Origin: Warburgia ugandensis | Lineage: Eukaryota; Streptophyta; Magnoliopsida; Canellales; Canellaceae | Assembly (NCBI GenBank): GCA_035236585.1 | Contig: CP141134.1 | Coordinates: forward strand, 23,738,414 to 23,802,413 | Direction of reading: 5' to 3' | Length of the DNA: 64,000 nt | In this document: positions 13,001 through 23,833 of the stretch, in pieces | Layout of the letters: every line of letters begins with the position of its first letter | How positions within the stretch are numbered: the first letter of the stretch is position 1 | Translations under genes and position numbers: made by a program | The notes under the pieces: model-generated | What the model saw: the letters and a program-made list of their open reading frames with translations, nothing else | Database searches by the model: none | Told to the model about the DNA's origin: nothing

Positions 13001-13729
13001 CTACATAAGTGAAAATAATAAATTAATTGAGATCAAAGATCATTTATAGCTTGCACATATTCAAAGAAAGAGTGCACACACACACACAACTTAAAAGAAT
13101 AATCATGAAGAGGAATCTACCGTGACTACAAAAAAAAAAAAAAAAAACTAGAAATATAAACTTATAAGCTAGAGACTTGGATTAATATATAATGCACGTG
13201 CATAAACATATAATGAATGTTGATATGTAAAGCATACCAAAACAACAAACCAAAAATGAATAGCACTAATGCAAGAATTGGACATGTGAATAATGTCATG
13301 CACTAGAAACATAATCTAAATTAGAACGTGGAATACACATAAAGTTGGCATAAAGCAAATATGAGCAAGATTCTAAGAGGTTTTAATGAAAATGGACTGA
13401 AACACTTACTAAATGGGAGTCAAATATAATAGAGATGCTAGAATATAGAAACTGGAAACTTGACTTTAATTAGGAGCTAAACATGGAAGAAACTAATACA
13501 TTATGTCTAATTGATATGGAAATATAGGGTAGAATGCTTAAAAGAAGAAGAGAGTAAAGATGATATTGTTAGTAACGAATCTAGTTTATAGACTGGATGT
13601 TTATAACAATCCAGATAGTAATTTTCTAATTACTATGACATTGATCCTATAAAATGAATAAAGGTTAAATAGCATATATAAAATTAAAAGATAAAATTGA
13701 ACAAATATAGTATGATTTTGGAATCCATC

Positions 13730-14400
13730 ATTGTCAAGTAGGCCTATCTCTTGCTTTCTTGATCCATGAGTTGAACAACTTAGCAACATTGTTGAGGGAC
13801 ATATCAGACTTCATTCTAAGACTAAAATCCTACACCAGAACTTTGGATCATAATGCCCTATTAACCATCCTAGTGCTCTATCATTCAAGTCCCCTATAGC
13901 CTTCGTGATTCCTTCAAATTACCTTTAAGTTATGTCCCTTGCAACATTTTAAATGGCCTCTTAAGTGCTTCTTAAAATTTGCATATAGGTGCCTAACACA
14001 ACACCTGATATCAACTGTGGGAATTAACTCTTCAAAATCCAAAACTAGCCCCTGCACAAGTCAAAACCAGAAAGAGTGGAACCACATGATTAGGTTAGTA
14101 CACACATGGTCCAAGTATTTCTCTGCCAACCACCTGGAAGTAACTTTCTTGTTATTGAATTTTAGCCCACAATTGTGCGGCTCACCAACTATGGACTTTA
14201 TCTAAAAACCAGGTTTGTCATTCTTTATGTAACTATAATCAAATCCCCTCTCAATTGCATGCCTTTTGAAAGCTTCTCTAAATGACTTCACAGTAGGGAA
14301 CTTCAAGTCTTCTGGGCTAAGTCAACCACTTTAGATCCCTCCTAATAGTGGTCAACTTTATATCAGTCATATTTCCTATTTTCACATACATACTCAGTGG
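13730..14400 (-). pseudogene. Mutator-like (MULE) transposase fragment
   Basis: Translating the minus strand from 14400 downward gives, in order, a MuDR N-terminal-like stretch (REAFKRHAIERGFDYSY), a zinc-binding region (GEPHNCGLKFNNKKVTSRW then LAEKYLDHV), the MULE catalytic-domain block CVRHLYANFKK, and a C-terminal block near 13800-13740 (NVAKLFNSWIKKARDRP). This is the domain order of plant MULE transposases. Two or more stop codons and missing segments show it is a remnant. It lies between the two CACTA genes, so it was either a separate insertion or a captured fragment. A GA/CT-armed hairpin lies just upstream of it at 14704-14832. Confidence 0.75.
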
Positions 14401-14702
14401 ACTACATCTTATTCCTATCCAATTTCTTCTAAATTCTAGGACATAGACAAAATGCAACCGACTTTTAAAAACATGTTCAAAATAAACATGCTAAAATCAT
14501 TTTCTAAGGAATGGGCAGCTCAAAAAATTTATTCAGTTCATATAGCAAAGAAGAAATCCACAAATAAAATAGAAAAGTAGAACTTGAGAATACCCAAACT
14601 ACTACTGAAATACATATCAGAACTGATGAAATTCATTGGAATGGATATGAAACATGCAAAGAAAAACTTTGACTATTTATAAGAGGAATGTGTTTTCTCC
14701 AT

Positions 14703-14703
<1 letters not shown>

Positions 14704-14738
<35 letters not shown>

Positions 14739-14832
14739 CACGTGCACCCCCACTTTGTAGAGAGAGAGACTACTTAAAATGGAAAAAATGTTGTCTTGCA
14801 AAGTGGGGGTGCACGTGCTCTCTCTCTCTCTC
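14704..14832. repeat. inverted repeat with GA/CT arms and a 19-bp perfect stem
   Basis: The segments 14739-14757 (CACGTGCACCCCCACTTTG) and 14799-14817 are exact reverse complements. They are extended outward by (GA)n at 14704-14735 and (CT)n at 14818-14831, with a loop of about 41 bp. The whole segment can fold into one long hairpin. Confidence 0.9.
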
Positions 14833-14999
14833 CTTACGTCGGCTAGAACAGTAGGGTGTAGGGTTTTGTCATGGGGGGGATGTAGTTTGGTCCGTTCTAT
14901 AGCGAAGGAGAAGGGTGGAACAATTTAGTGCATTCCCAGATGGAGGGAGGGGGGAGAAGATGGTGAGTTTGGCAGGGCCAACTTATATATGTAAAGAAA

Positions 15000-15300
15000 A
15001 TGTAACACAGTTTGGGAAAATTGTCTTATATTTATTAATAATATAGGACAGTTTGGGTATAACCATCCTATATTTACTAATAAATATAAGATAGTTGTAC
15101 CCAAGTTGTCCTAGATTTAATAGTAAATATAGGATGATTATAGGGAACTCATCCTATTTTTTGTTAACATATAGGACAATTTGGGCACAACCGTCCTATA
15201 CTAATTTTTGAATAAATTTATATAATTTCTCATGCTCTAATTAATTTTACTTGAATAAGAGAAGACAATTTCTATGGAAACCATCCTATATGTATTAAAT
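15000..15300. repeat. CACTA copy A, internal subterminal-type array between the two genes
   Basis: Units such as 'ataggacagtttgggtataaccatcctata' (given here as a pattern) alternate in orientation, as at the element ends. It lies between the 3' end of TNP2 and the second gene. Copy B has a reduced equivalent at 37905-37975. Confidence 0.7.
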
Positions 15301-15449
15301 CAGAACCCTTGTTACGTTTTCTATAATATAATTAGTTTTCCGTTGTTTTTTGGATCTTGAAAGTCTAATTAAGCTATGACGCACATAGGGAGCCCTCATC
15401 CCTTAGTTCCTCGATGTATAACCTACATATGTATAATTAACTTGATTAA

Positions 15450-18400
15450 TTATATAACTCCTTCAAATGTTACAAGCACTTTAATTTGGCCTCTCATACA
15501 ATCTAATCCAAACCAAGCACCTTCCTCACCAACATTGTGCACATAATCCATCTCATTCTTCCTCATTAGATTAATTGATGGCATTGTTGTAGTGATACAA
15601 TGGTAATCAATTGCCATGTTACTTAGGTCATCTTCATCGTAGAAGTCCCTTAGGGAGGTTGATAAAATAGTTAACCATCTCATATCATGTCCATCTTGTA
15701 CATAAAATACATGTTTTGCTTGAGATACCTAAATGAATTGATTATTTTTTATAGCTAATCATATTGAGGCCAACCAATGTCAATTCGAGGATATTGGTTT
15801 TGATGTTATCTTTGTTGTATTCTACCCAATCACACTTAAAAACAGCCACATATCTACAAGTATAATCCAATGCCCATATCTTACTTATAATCGCAATAAG
15901 TATTGTTAGCCACAATTAGATTGTTGTCCTTTGAGCTGGAAAAGAAAGTAGCTTTAACAACTAAGCTAACACCACTGCCATGTCCTGCTCTTGAGTTATC
16001 ATGGTCCTTTGTGTGAAAGCTATAACCATTGACAGCATATCCAATGTACTTTATTACTTCTGGTCGAGGTCGCATCACATTTTAGCCCAAGGTTTTAGAA
16101 ATACTATGACCTGAAACATCTCACTAATCTAAAACCTTTGCATAATATATTGCTTAAGTGAGATGATTAATGTATTACAAATCAATTAAGTGAATGAAAG
16201 CATTAATTCATTGTATTTACCTTATGATAAATCTAAGTAGTGCAGGAACGACAATGCTTATCTTGCAGCCATTTCTATTTCTTTGCATCTCTTGGATACC
16301 TCTCATTTAGGTAGTCAATATGCTCACTATATATGAAAAGATGAAAATTAATAATGTATATGCATTTTTCTTCAACATATATATGAGAAGTGAAGGAAAC
16401 CTTAGAGAAAGCATTAATTACTTATTCAATGTATGCTGAACTTCATCAACATAATTTTTCACAACACATAAAGGTGTGTCTGGTCCCATTCCTTATGATC
16501 AACAGTTGATACAAGATCGCTAATGATTCCAATAGCATCAACTTCTAATAAATACTCAGTGCAAAAATTCACCACTTATTCTGCAATGTAACATTCGGCA
16601 ATAAACTCCTATGGTTGATTGTGGTTTTTGCACATACCCTTTTAACACCTTCATGTACCACTCAAATGAGTACATCCATCACAAATAAATTGGTCCATAC
16701 ATTCTAACCTCATCAATGAGGTGCACTATTAAGTGTACCATAATAAATGAGATGCTTCAGGATTTCTTATAATTTCAAAGTATCCACCACCTTGTACAAA
16801 GCATTAAAGTAGTTTACTATAGTAATAGGTCCTCTAACTTTATCTGGTAGAGCTGAACATATTGCTATGGGCAGGATTTGTTGCATTAAATGCGTGATAA
16901 TCATGTGACTTCATCCATAAGAGTTTCAACCCTTCCCCGTTGACAATGTTTCTAGAGCTTGAAAAGTACTTATATGGGACTTTGATCTTTGTCAAGGTTT
17001 TAAACACTATTCTTCTCTCCTCTCTTCCAAGAGTATAATTTTCTTTGGGCAAGTATGTTCCTCAGCTGTCTCTATCCCATGGACACAACCTCATCTTCAA
17101 ACCCATTGTCATAAGATTTATTTGAACTGCAAGTCCATTATTTGTTTTTTCTAGCTTGTCGAGTAAGGTACCAGTCAAGCTTTTATAAACATTCTTTTTT
17201 ATGTGCATGACATCAAGCACATGCCATACATGAATGGATTTCTAGTAAACAAGCTCAAAGAATACTAACTTGTTCTTCTAACAACCTTTCGAGTTGCTAT
17301 CAAATATACTCTTAGTTGCCTTCTTCTTCCCCTAAGAGACTGTAATGTTCTCAACCTATTCCAAATCATCTAGTCAACCTCTTTGGAGATGTCCTAATCT
17401 CCACACTATGGTGAAATTTCCTCTTTTTAAAATAGTATGGATAATTTCTATGTAATCATCTTCTGTGGCTTAAGAATGCCATCTTCTCACCATGATGAAG
17501 CCATATGGTGCATGTTTGGCCACTACAAATAGGACAAGCATTGTATCCTTTCACTGTGCATACTACCAAGTTACCATACATTAGAAAGTCGTTGATGTCC
17601 ATAGCAGTACATCCTTAAGGTTAAACATCTCTTGCTTGTATGCATCATAAGCTTCAACTTCTGCCCACAAGGTCCTAAGATCATCAATCAACAGAGACAA
17701 GTACACATCAATGTCATTTTCAAGTTGCTTAGGATACATCATGAACTTTCTCTTTATGCACAACTGCAACAAAAGGTTTTAGCAAATTGTTATAACATGC
17801 AAACAACTATACTTACTGCTCATTAAACCATGAAGATTAATCTTGTCTATAGATATTGCAAGTCGTAGTTTTTGGGTTCTTCTCCAAATTCGGTCCACAA
17901 GAAGTCTACCAACTTCCACGCCAACTATTTGCTGGATGGCATAAGTACATATTACTTACTTTCTCCTCAGCATGCCAAACTAGTTTCTTTAATGCAAAAT
18001 AGTTTTGGAACTTTAGAATAAGAGGAAAGTACCACAGTACCTTTGTAGGAACATCTTACACTTGCCGATCGTTGAATTCTTCTTTATCTTCCTTGTTGAA
18101 TGTCCACAAGTTAGACATGTAGTTTTTTCTTTGTATTCCTTACTGTATAAGATGCAGTCATTGAGACATTAACATATCATTCATACTTCAACTTTAGTGT
18201 AGCCAGTGTTTTCTTTGCCTCCCATGTCAACCTAACCAATTTGTTCTTCATCAATAACATTTTACAAATCACTTTCAACGATTCTGTAAAACCTTGATAT
18301 GAAAGGCTAAATTTCAATTTCACTTTATAAAGTTCTACCACTACAGAAAACTTTGTATAATCTATACATCAAATGTATAACAACTCATCGACTTCCTCCA

Positions 18401-18680
18401 ATGTAGTTTGGAATTGTTGAGGATCATCCTAGAAGTCATCGAATGCATCTCAAAACATTGGTGCTACTATAGCTTTGTGATCATATTCACATTCCCTTAC
18501 CGAGGGCCTATATGAAGAATTCCATCTCCATGCAACATCCAAAGTTGATAGCTTTCATTAACTCTATTGAAGCACAAATGTTCTCTCAATTCATCTATAG
18601 TAAATTATTTTTTAGGTTTCCACAATCTCGAGGATGGACATCGCATCTGATCACAATCACCACCTTCCTTAAGTGCAAAT
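15450..18680 (-). pseudogene. TNP2-type CACTA transposase, copy A
   Basis: Read on the minus strand the order is: N-terminal transposase-associated region near 18660-18480; the Transposase_21 core near 17772-17581 (NDIDVYLSLLIDDLRTLW, then EAYDAYKQEMFNLK); the DUF4218-like region near 17052-16700 (LLWMKSHDYHAF, normally GLKSHDCH); and the DUF4216-like C-terminus (16078-15881 with YIGYAVNGYSFHTKDHD, 15683-15450 with EEGAWFGLDCMRGQ). Introns were presumably present, for example one starting GTAATTAATG near 16420 and ending ATATATAG near 16330. Stops and frameshifts remain in the exons, so it is not functional. Homologous genes lie in copies B and C. Confidence 0.8.
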
Positions 18681-19229
18681 TCTAGGAATTGTTCTATTCC
18701 CTTGTCAAACTCTCTTGATGATCTTTCTACAATCATTCAAGCATATTTGTCATTTTGTTAAATACTTCAAGTTTACATGCATGTAAGGACTTTCTATACA
18801 TGAAAAAGATTAATAACATTGAGTTAGGAATTTAACCAAACACTTGCTGTGCAAAGAAAATGTATATATAGTTGAAAAAAACCATATATATTAGAGAGGG
18901 CTAGAAATTATAACTCTATCATTGGAACAATTGTAAGAAAGAATGACACAAAAACATTACTAGCACATTAATGTGAATGATTTACACATTGTTAATTGAT
19001 CCATACACATGAATGATGCATACACAGGAAGGGAAAACTTTAGGGAAAAAGATTACATAATCAAGAAATAAAGTACATAGGACAAAAAACAAAAAGAATT
19101 CATATCCAAACTAATATTAACTATGAAAATTGAAGTTTAGAATAAAACATACGTAAATCCAACCTAATCTTTAAGTTTTTCATCGAGTAGCTAAGAGTAA
19201 AAAAATACACGGTTACTTACTAGTTTAAA

Positions 19230-19510
19230 AAGAAGATACATAGGACGGTTCTCTAAAAACCATCCTATAATTTGAACATATATAGGATGGTTCTAGGTAA
19301 TCGTCCTATATATTTCAAAAAACATAAGACAATTTTTTCAAACCATCCTATACTTTGAAAATATATAGGATGGCTCCTATATAAAAAAAATTATAGAACA
19401 GTTTCACAAATTTGTCCTATATCGTTTCAAACTATAGGATGGTTTTGGTTTACCATCCTTTATATTTTTTAATAAAAGACGATTGTGTATAAACCTTCTT
19501 ATAAGACCTC
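19230..19510. repeat. CACTA copy A, 5' subterminal array
   Basis: About eight alternating units of the 'ataggatggtt/aaccatcctata' kind lie next to the terminal CACTAAAATT (read on minus). Confidence 0.75.
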
Positions 19511-19523
19511 AATTTTAGTGGTG

Positions 19524-19945
19524 ACGGAACTACTATATCATAGGCAATATATAACCTTTCTATATGATCCTAAATATTAATCTTCATCTTTTACCCATAA
19601 ATATAAATTCTCATACAACAAATTTGAAATAGTTTTCGAAACCATTTGCTATTGAGCCCTACTAAAGATGATCCATGCATATAAGTTAGGTCCACCTGAA
19701 GATTGTAATCCTTTGACTTCTTGTTTTTAAAATGAGGAGCATAGCCCACTATATCATTGGCTATGTATAACCTTTGCGATATAATCTAACCATGAATTTT
19801 CATCTTTTGCTTATGAATATTAATCCTGCTATTTTCTCTAACAAATTTGAAAGAGTTCTAAACCATCTACTGCTGGACCTTAAAAAGATGAGGCATGAAT
19901 TAAATTTGGTTCTATGCGTAGATTATAATCTTCTGACTTGTTATT
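19524..19945 (+). repeat. about 210-bp tandem repeat, units b and c
   Basis: Two adjacent copies (about 19524-19733 and 19734-19945) match each other and unit a at 8959-9191. They form the right-hand flank of CACTA copy A. Confidence 0.8.
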
Positions 19946-21306
19946 AACTTAGGGAAAAATAAATGGTCTCTATGCCTTCATGATCAATGTCTAATTGTCT
20001 CATCATTGAAATGACAGACTTCACTTCCATTGTTTAGCATAGTTATTTATAGACATTATGGCACCTCTTCTTGTTCGGAGGTTCGAAGTGACACTTTTCC
20101 ATTATTGAGGATTGGATTTAAGAATTAGGATACGTTGCTAACAAATCTTTGTAGTACCACAAAAACATTAAAAAAAAAAAAAAAAAGGTGTTAGTCAAAA
20201 GATGAATGGTTTTTATCCCATTTTGATTATTTAAAGAGAGGGTTAGAAGTTGAACGGTTTTGATCATCAATCATATGGGCCCCTATGCACTTTCATCCTT
20301 CTTTTTCCTTCTCTTCTTGGAGTTCTTTAGAAAAGGATAATCCAAAAAGAGATTTTAACAAGTATAAAAGAACTCTTTAAGAAACGATAATCTAGAAAGA
20401 GATTTGAGGAACTATAGTATAGAAAAGATAAGAAAAATTGGATGTGGACCCAACTGCCACGTGGTAAAATAGTAAAAAGTGCCACTTGACAAAATAATAT
20501 ATTGTTAGTGTTGCGTGAAAATATATATGCTTTAGTATATGGTAGATTGCAACCACATAAATAGGAAGCACAACAAGAATAGAAACATCCGGAATCTACC
20601 AATACTAGGAACAACTAATGGAGATGTCCTATCAACTAACCTAATCAAATAGTAAACCAGCTCCTCAAAAAACCGGAATAATCTAATTTCCTAGATCCCC
20701 CCTTATTTAATAGTGACACTCTCTTTATTTAATTGAGGAATCCTCTTGGCATGCGTCCGGTGCAACTTCGCAAAGTTCTTTCCTCGGGTCCGGTACTATC
20801 CGTTTAGCTATTCCATTGACCTCCAATAGCTTAAGCAGGGAATTAGTTGATCATATGAGCGCTTCAATGACATGCATATGAACGTACATCAGAGATTACA
20901 TGTTGACACATTTAATTGATGCCTCAATATATCTTATCGATCTTGCAATTTGCAAGCCTTTAATACGTCTTAAATTCATCAATTCCTGATATTATTATAC
21001 TGGATCCACATAAAACTACAATCCGTTATCCGGGATGACAAAATAAACCGAATTATTTCAAGTATTTCTGATTGATCTCACCCTCAACGATCTAGAAATA
21101 AAATTACCACTCTGTATTGTTGTACTAGTATGGGCTTCGCCGATTCAAAGTCCACATTTATAGGCATTCTCCAAATCTGACTTGGCCTTCCACATTGCAG
21201 GCTTCATATTCAAAATCTGAAACTGTGATGAATCCAAGAATATATGAAAGAAATTTTCTTTGTATTTATCGTAATAGTAATGATAATGATAGAAAGCAAA
21301 ATCTCT
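19946..21306. other. intergenic sequence downstream of the polygalacturonase gene
   Basis: AT-rich DNA with a poly(A) run near 20170-20186. The segment 20500-21000 has a more even base composition and could be an old LTR or gene remnant, but I found no domain or terminal structure to support that. Confidence 0.5.
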
Positions 21307-23649
21307 CTAAAAGCAACTTGGGGGCGCGACATAGCCACTAGTAGCTCCCCCTGCGTTATTACAAGAGGATTGTGCTGCCTGATCCCGGAAAGTAAGCTTG
21401 ACGTCTTGCAATCCAATCTTGCTGCATGGGTTGCTCTTACTGCAATCGAATTTCACTGCCACTTGAGTCGCTGACGTCCCTTGAATGTCTCTGTATATAA
21501 CATTGCTGATTTTCACGCCGGAGTACTGAAAAAGAGAATTGTGAGGAAATTGAGATTAGGAACTCTGATGAGGTTATCAAACAAAATAAGAGAAAGTAAG
21601 CATAAGCTTGTTTGAGAGCAAAGGGCGACCAATTCCCTATCCACTGCCAATCAGCAATGACATACTCATATTTCACTCAATCGATGGTATAGACCCCGGT
21701 TGGCTGCCCAATGATGGGCAAATGCAGCCCGTATTTCACCCTCACGGGTAGTGCTAGCACTTTCATATGTTTATGGAATATATGGTAAAGCATGATCAAA
21801 ATGCCAAATGTTCAGTTTCTACCCTTACCTGATCAGGGCAACCTTCATGGTCGGGGCAATAGTTTTGGTCAATAATGATGGGATTCTGAACATTCTGCAT
21901 GACTGCGTGCTGGAAGACTACACCTCTAACAAAGCCATTGCTTGGTCTTCCCCAAGACTTTATCCTCAGCCCATTTTGTGTTCCCTTGAATATCACCGTT
22001 TTCAGAGTCACGTTTTGAACGCCATCTTCTTGCAAACCCTTCCCCAAACTCCCAATGCTGACACAATCAAAAGGCATACAAGTGCACCTTAGTGTGGAGG
22101 CCTCCACCTTGATCATTAAAAAGTACAAAAGAATCCAAAGGAAATCCGTTTCATATTGATTACTTGAGACGTTTTTCTTTTCTGCTGTTACTTATTGAAG
22201 GACAAATCATTAAGTATTACTAGGTTTCTTTCACGTTGCGTGCCAAGACGTGCACAGTAGTGCATGCATGGCGTGCAACATAATTTCATATGGTACACTA
22301 CTTTCCGATTGCCCTAGATAATGCCAAGTGGCACCATCTAGGAGACATTTTCTACTGCATCCATTGATCAAATAGTTCAATTAAGGCTTCTTCGTTCTTA
22401 ATGACGACCTTGGTTAGAAGACAGTAGGCTCACCTGACACCATGTCCAGGCCCACAGGCAATGTGCTCCATCCAGAGGTTCGTGGTTCCTGGACCAATTG
22501 AGATGCAATCATCGCCGGTTCTAATTCCGGTGCTTGTGATGGTGACACCTGTCGCCTGCTGTACATGTATACCGTCTGTATTGGGGCTATTCCCCGGAGC
22601 TACTATCTTGACCCCTTGAACTCTCACATTCTTGCCCCCGTCAATTACCACATGATATAGCTGGCTGTTCATCGATGTTAGGCCGCTGATCAAGATGTCC
22701 TTTCCACTGTTGAAGGTCAGTGACTGCATGTAGCCATGTTAAGAATCAAGACTAGCAAAATCTAAAGCAGTCGCAGTTTAATTTGCAAGTGAAATATTGA
22801 CTAGTCCTAGCATCATTGATCCCACTGATTGCACTAATATATAAGAGGTAGTTTTCAGATGTGACTTTAGAACTAGATAGGACTATCGAGAAATGCATGC
22901 AGAAGAAAGATAGAAGAAAGGTGCGCGCAAATTCATCTTTAACATGAGTTTCAATTATCCATCTCCGTCTCAAGAAAGCAGGTGTATCAAATGACAAAAC
23001 TGCCCTTTGAAAATGACCCAATGAACTAAATTAAAATTCGAAAAAGTAAAATCATTGAAAAATAAATCCTTTACATAGAGGAAGTCAGTAAGTACTATGT
23101 TTGCAATAGCAAAATATATGACAGGAAAAAAACATTAGATATGCCATTCAGAAAAAAATATGAGGGCAAGTTTGTCTTTCTGCTAAGTGCTGATTTTCCG
23201 TATAGCTGTAACTGACTTACCGCTGCGCCAGCCGGGCAGTTCTTGCCGGCGGCCTTGCAAGCCCACAAACTTGACCCTTGCCCGTTGAGGGTTCCACCAT
23301 AAATGGAAACACCCTGAACTTTATCGAACAATAGCCAACGGCCAGAATTGCTAAAGGATTCATAATTTGATGGGGCGACAAGGGTCCCATCGATACGAAT
23401 GGTGATCTTTACATTCTTACAAGGGCCTTTAAAGACAGCCTGCTTGAGCAAAAACCTTCCACTTGGTACGTAAATTGTAGCAGGACTGACGGAAGCACAA
23501 GCAGCAGCCCAGGCGCGGAGTAATGAATTGGTTGAGTCGCTCGCACCGTCAGATTTGCCGCCAAAGTCTAAGACATTGTAGTCCCCATTTGCCGATTGGA
23601 CAAAGAGGATGAGAAGTACTAGAAGAAGAAAATCGAGGGGCCTCGCCAT
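21307..23649 (-). CDS. polygalacturonase (GH28), exopolygalacturonase-like, four exons
   Basis: A secreted pectin-degrading enzyme that hydrolyses alpha-1,4-galacturonan in the cell wall. Exons on the minus strand are 23649-23221, 22723-22434, 22057-21829 and 21525-21307. They join in frame to 1167 nt (388 residues plus TAG), a usual length for the family. All three introns are GT-AG (donors GTAAGT, GTGAGC and GTAAGG). Residues 1-22 form a signal peptide ending QSANG, followed by DYNVLDFGGKSDG. All four GH28 signatures are intact: SPNTDGIHV (N191, D193), TGDDCISIG (D214, D215), GPGHGVSIGSLG (H237) and RIKSW (271-275). The second exon junction falls inside the GHG-V-S codon, as in related genes. 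The C-terminus ends in cysteine-containing PPSCF. The exo- rather than endo- assignment rests on overall resemblance to pollen-type exopolygalacturonases and is inference. It is the only gene here without a break. Confidence 0.92.
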
Positions 23650-23772
23650 TGAGAAAGAGGGGCAGAGTTCGAGGTTTTGCTTGAATTTGAAAGGCTGACG
23701 GCCAGGAAGTTGGAGTGTTTTGCTGAAAGTGGGACGGAAGGAGTTGATGAAAGAAGTTATGGCCGTTTGGGG

Positions 23773-23780
23773 TATTTATA
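23773..23780 (-). promoter_or_regulatory. TATA box of the polygalacturonase gene
   Basis: The minus strand reads TATAAATA 124 bases upstream of the start codon, in a clean TCTATAAATACC context. This would give a 5' untranslated leader of roughly 90-100 nt, which is usual for plant genes. Confidence 0.7.
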
Positions 23781-23833
23781 GACGTATTGGTTTCCGATGC
23801 CTGAAACTCAAAGTAAGCCGCGCCGAACGCCAT

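Larger units (their letters stand above)
9195..19520 (-). mobile_element. CACTA (En/Spm) transposon copy A
   Basis: The right terminus, read on the minus strand from 19520, starts CACTAAAATTGAGG. The left terminus reads CACTACGATGAGC from 9195. Inside each end lies an array of inverted subterminal units of the form 'ataggacggtt...aaccgtcctata' (19510-19230 and 9540-9240), typical of CACTA elements. On the minus strand it encodes TNP2 (about 18680-15450) and then a Transposase_24-like gene (about 13000-9900). A third array lies between the two genes (15300-15000), and a MULE fragment is inserted at about 14400-13730. The expected 3-bp target duplication was not found (CAC on the left, GTG on the right). 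The left terminus is less certain because the flanking tandem repeat itself contains CACTA. Confidence 0.75.

Noticed and set aside
20500-21000. Possible LTR or gene remnant by base composition
   Set aside because: No terminal repeats, domains or splice pattern could be shown by reading.
21796-22092. Plus-strand open frame over polygalacturonase exon 3
   Set aside because: It is a shadow of the well-supported minus-strand exon.
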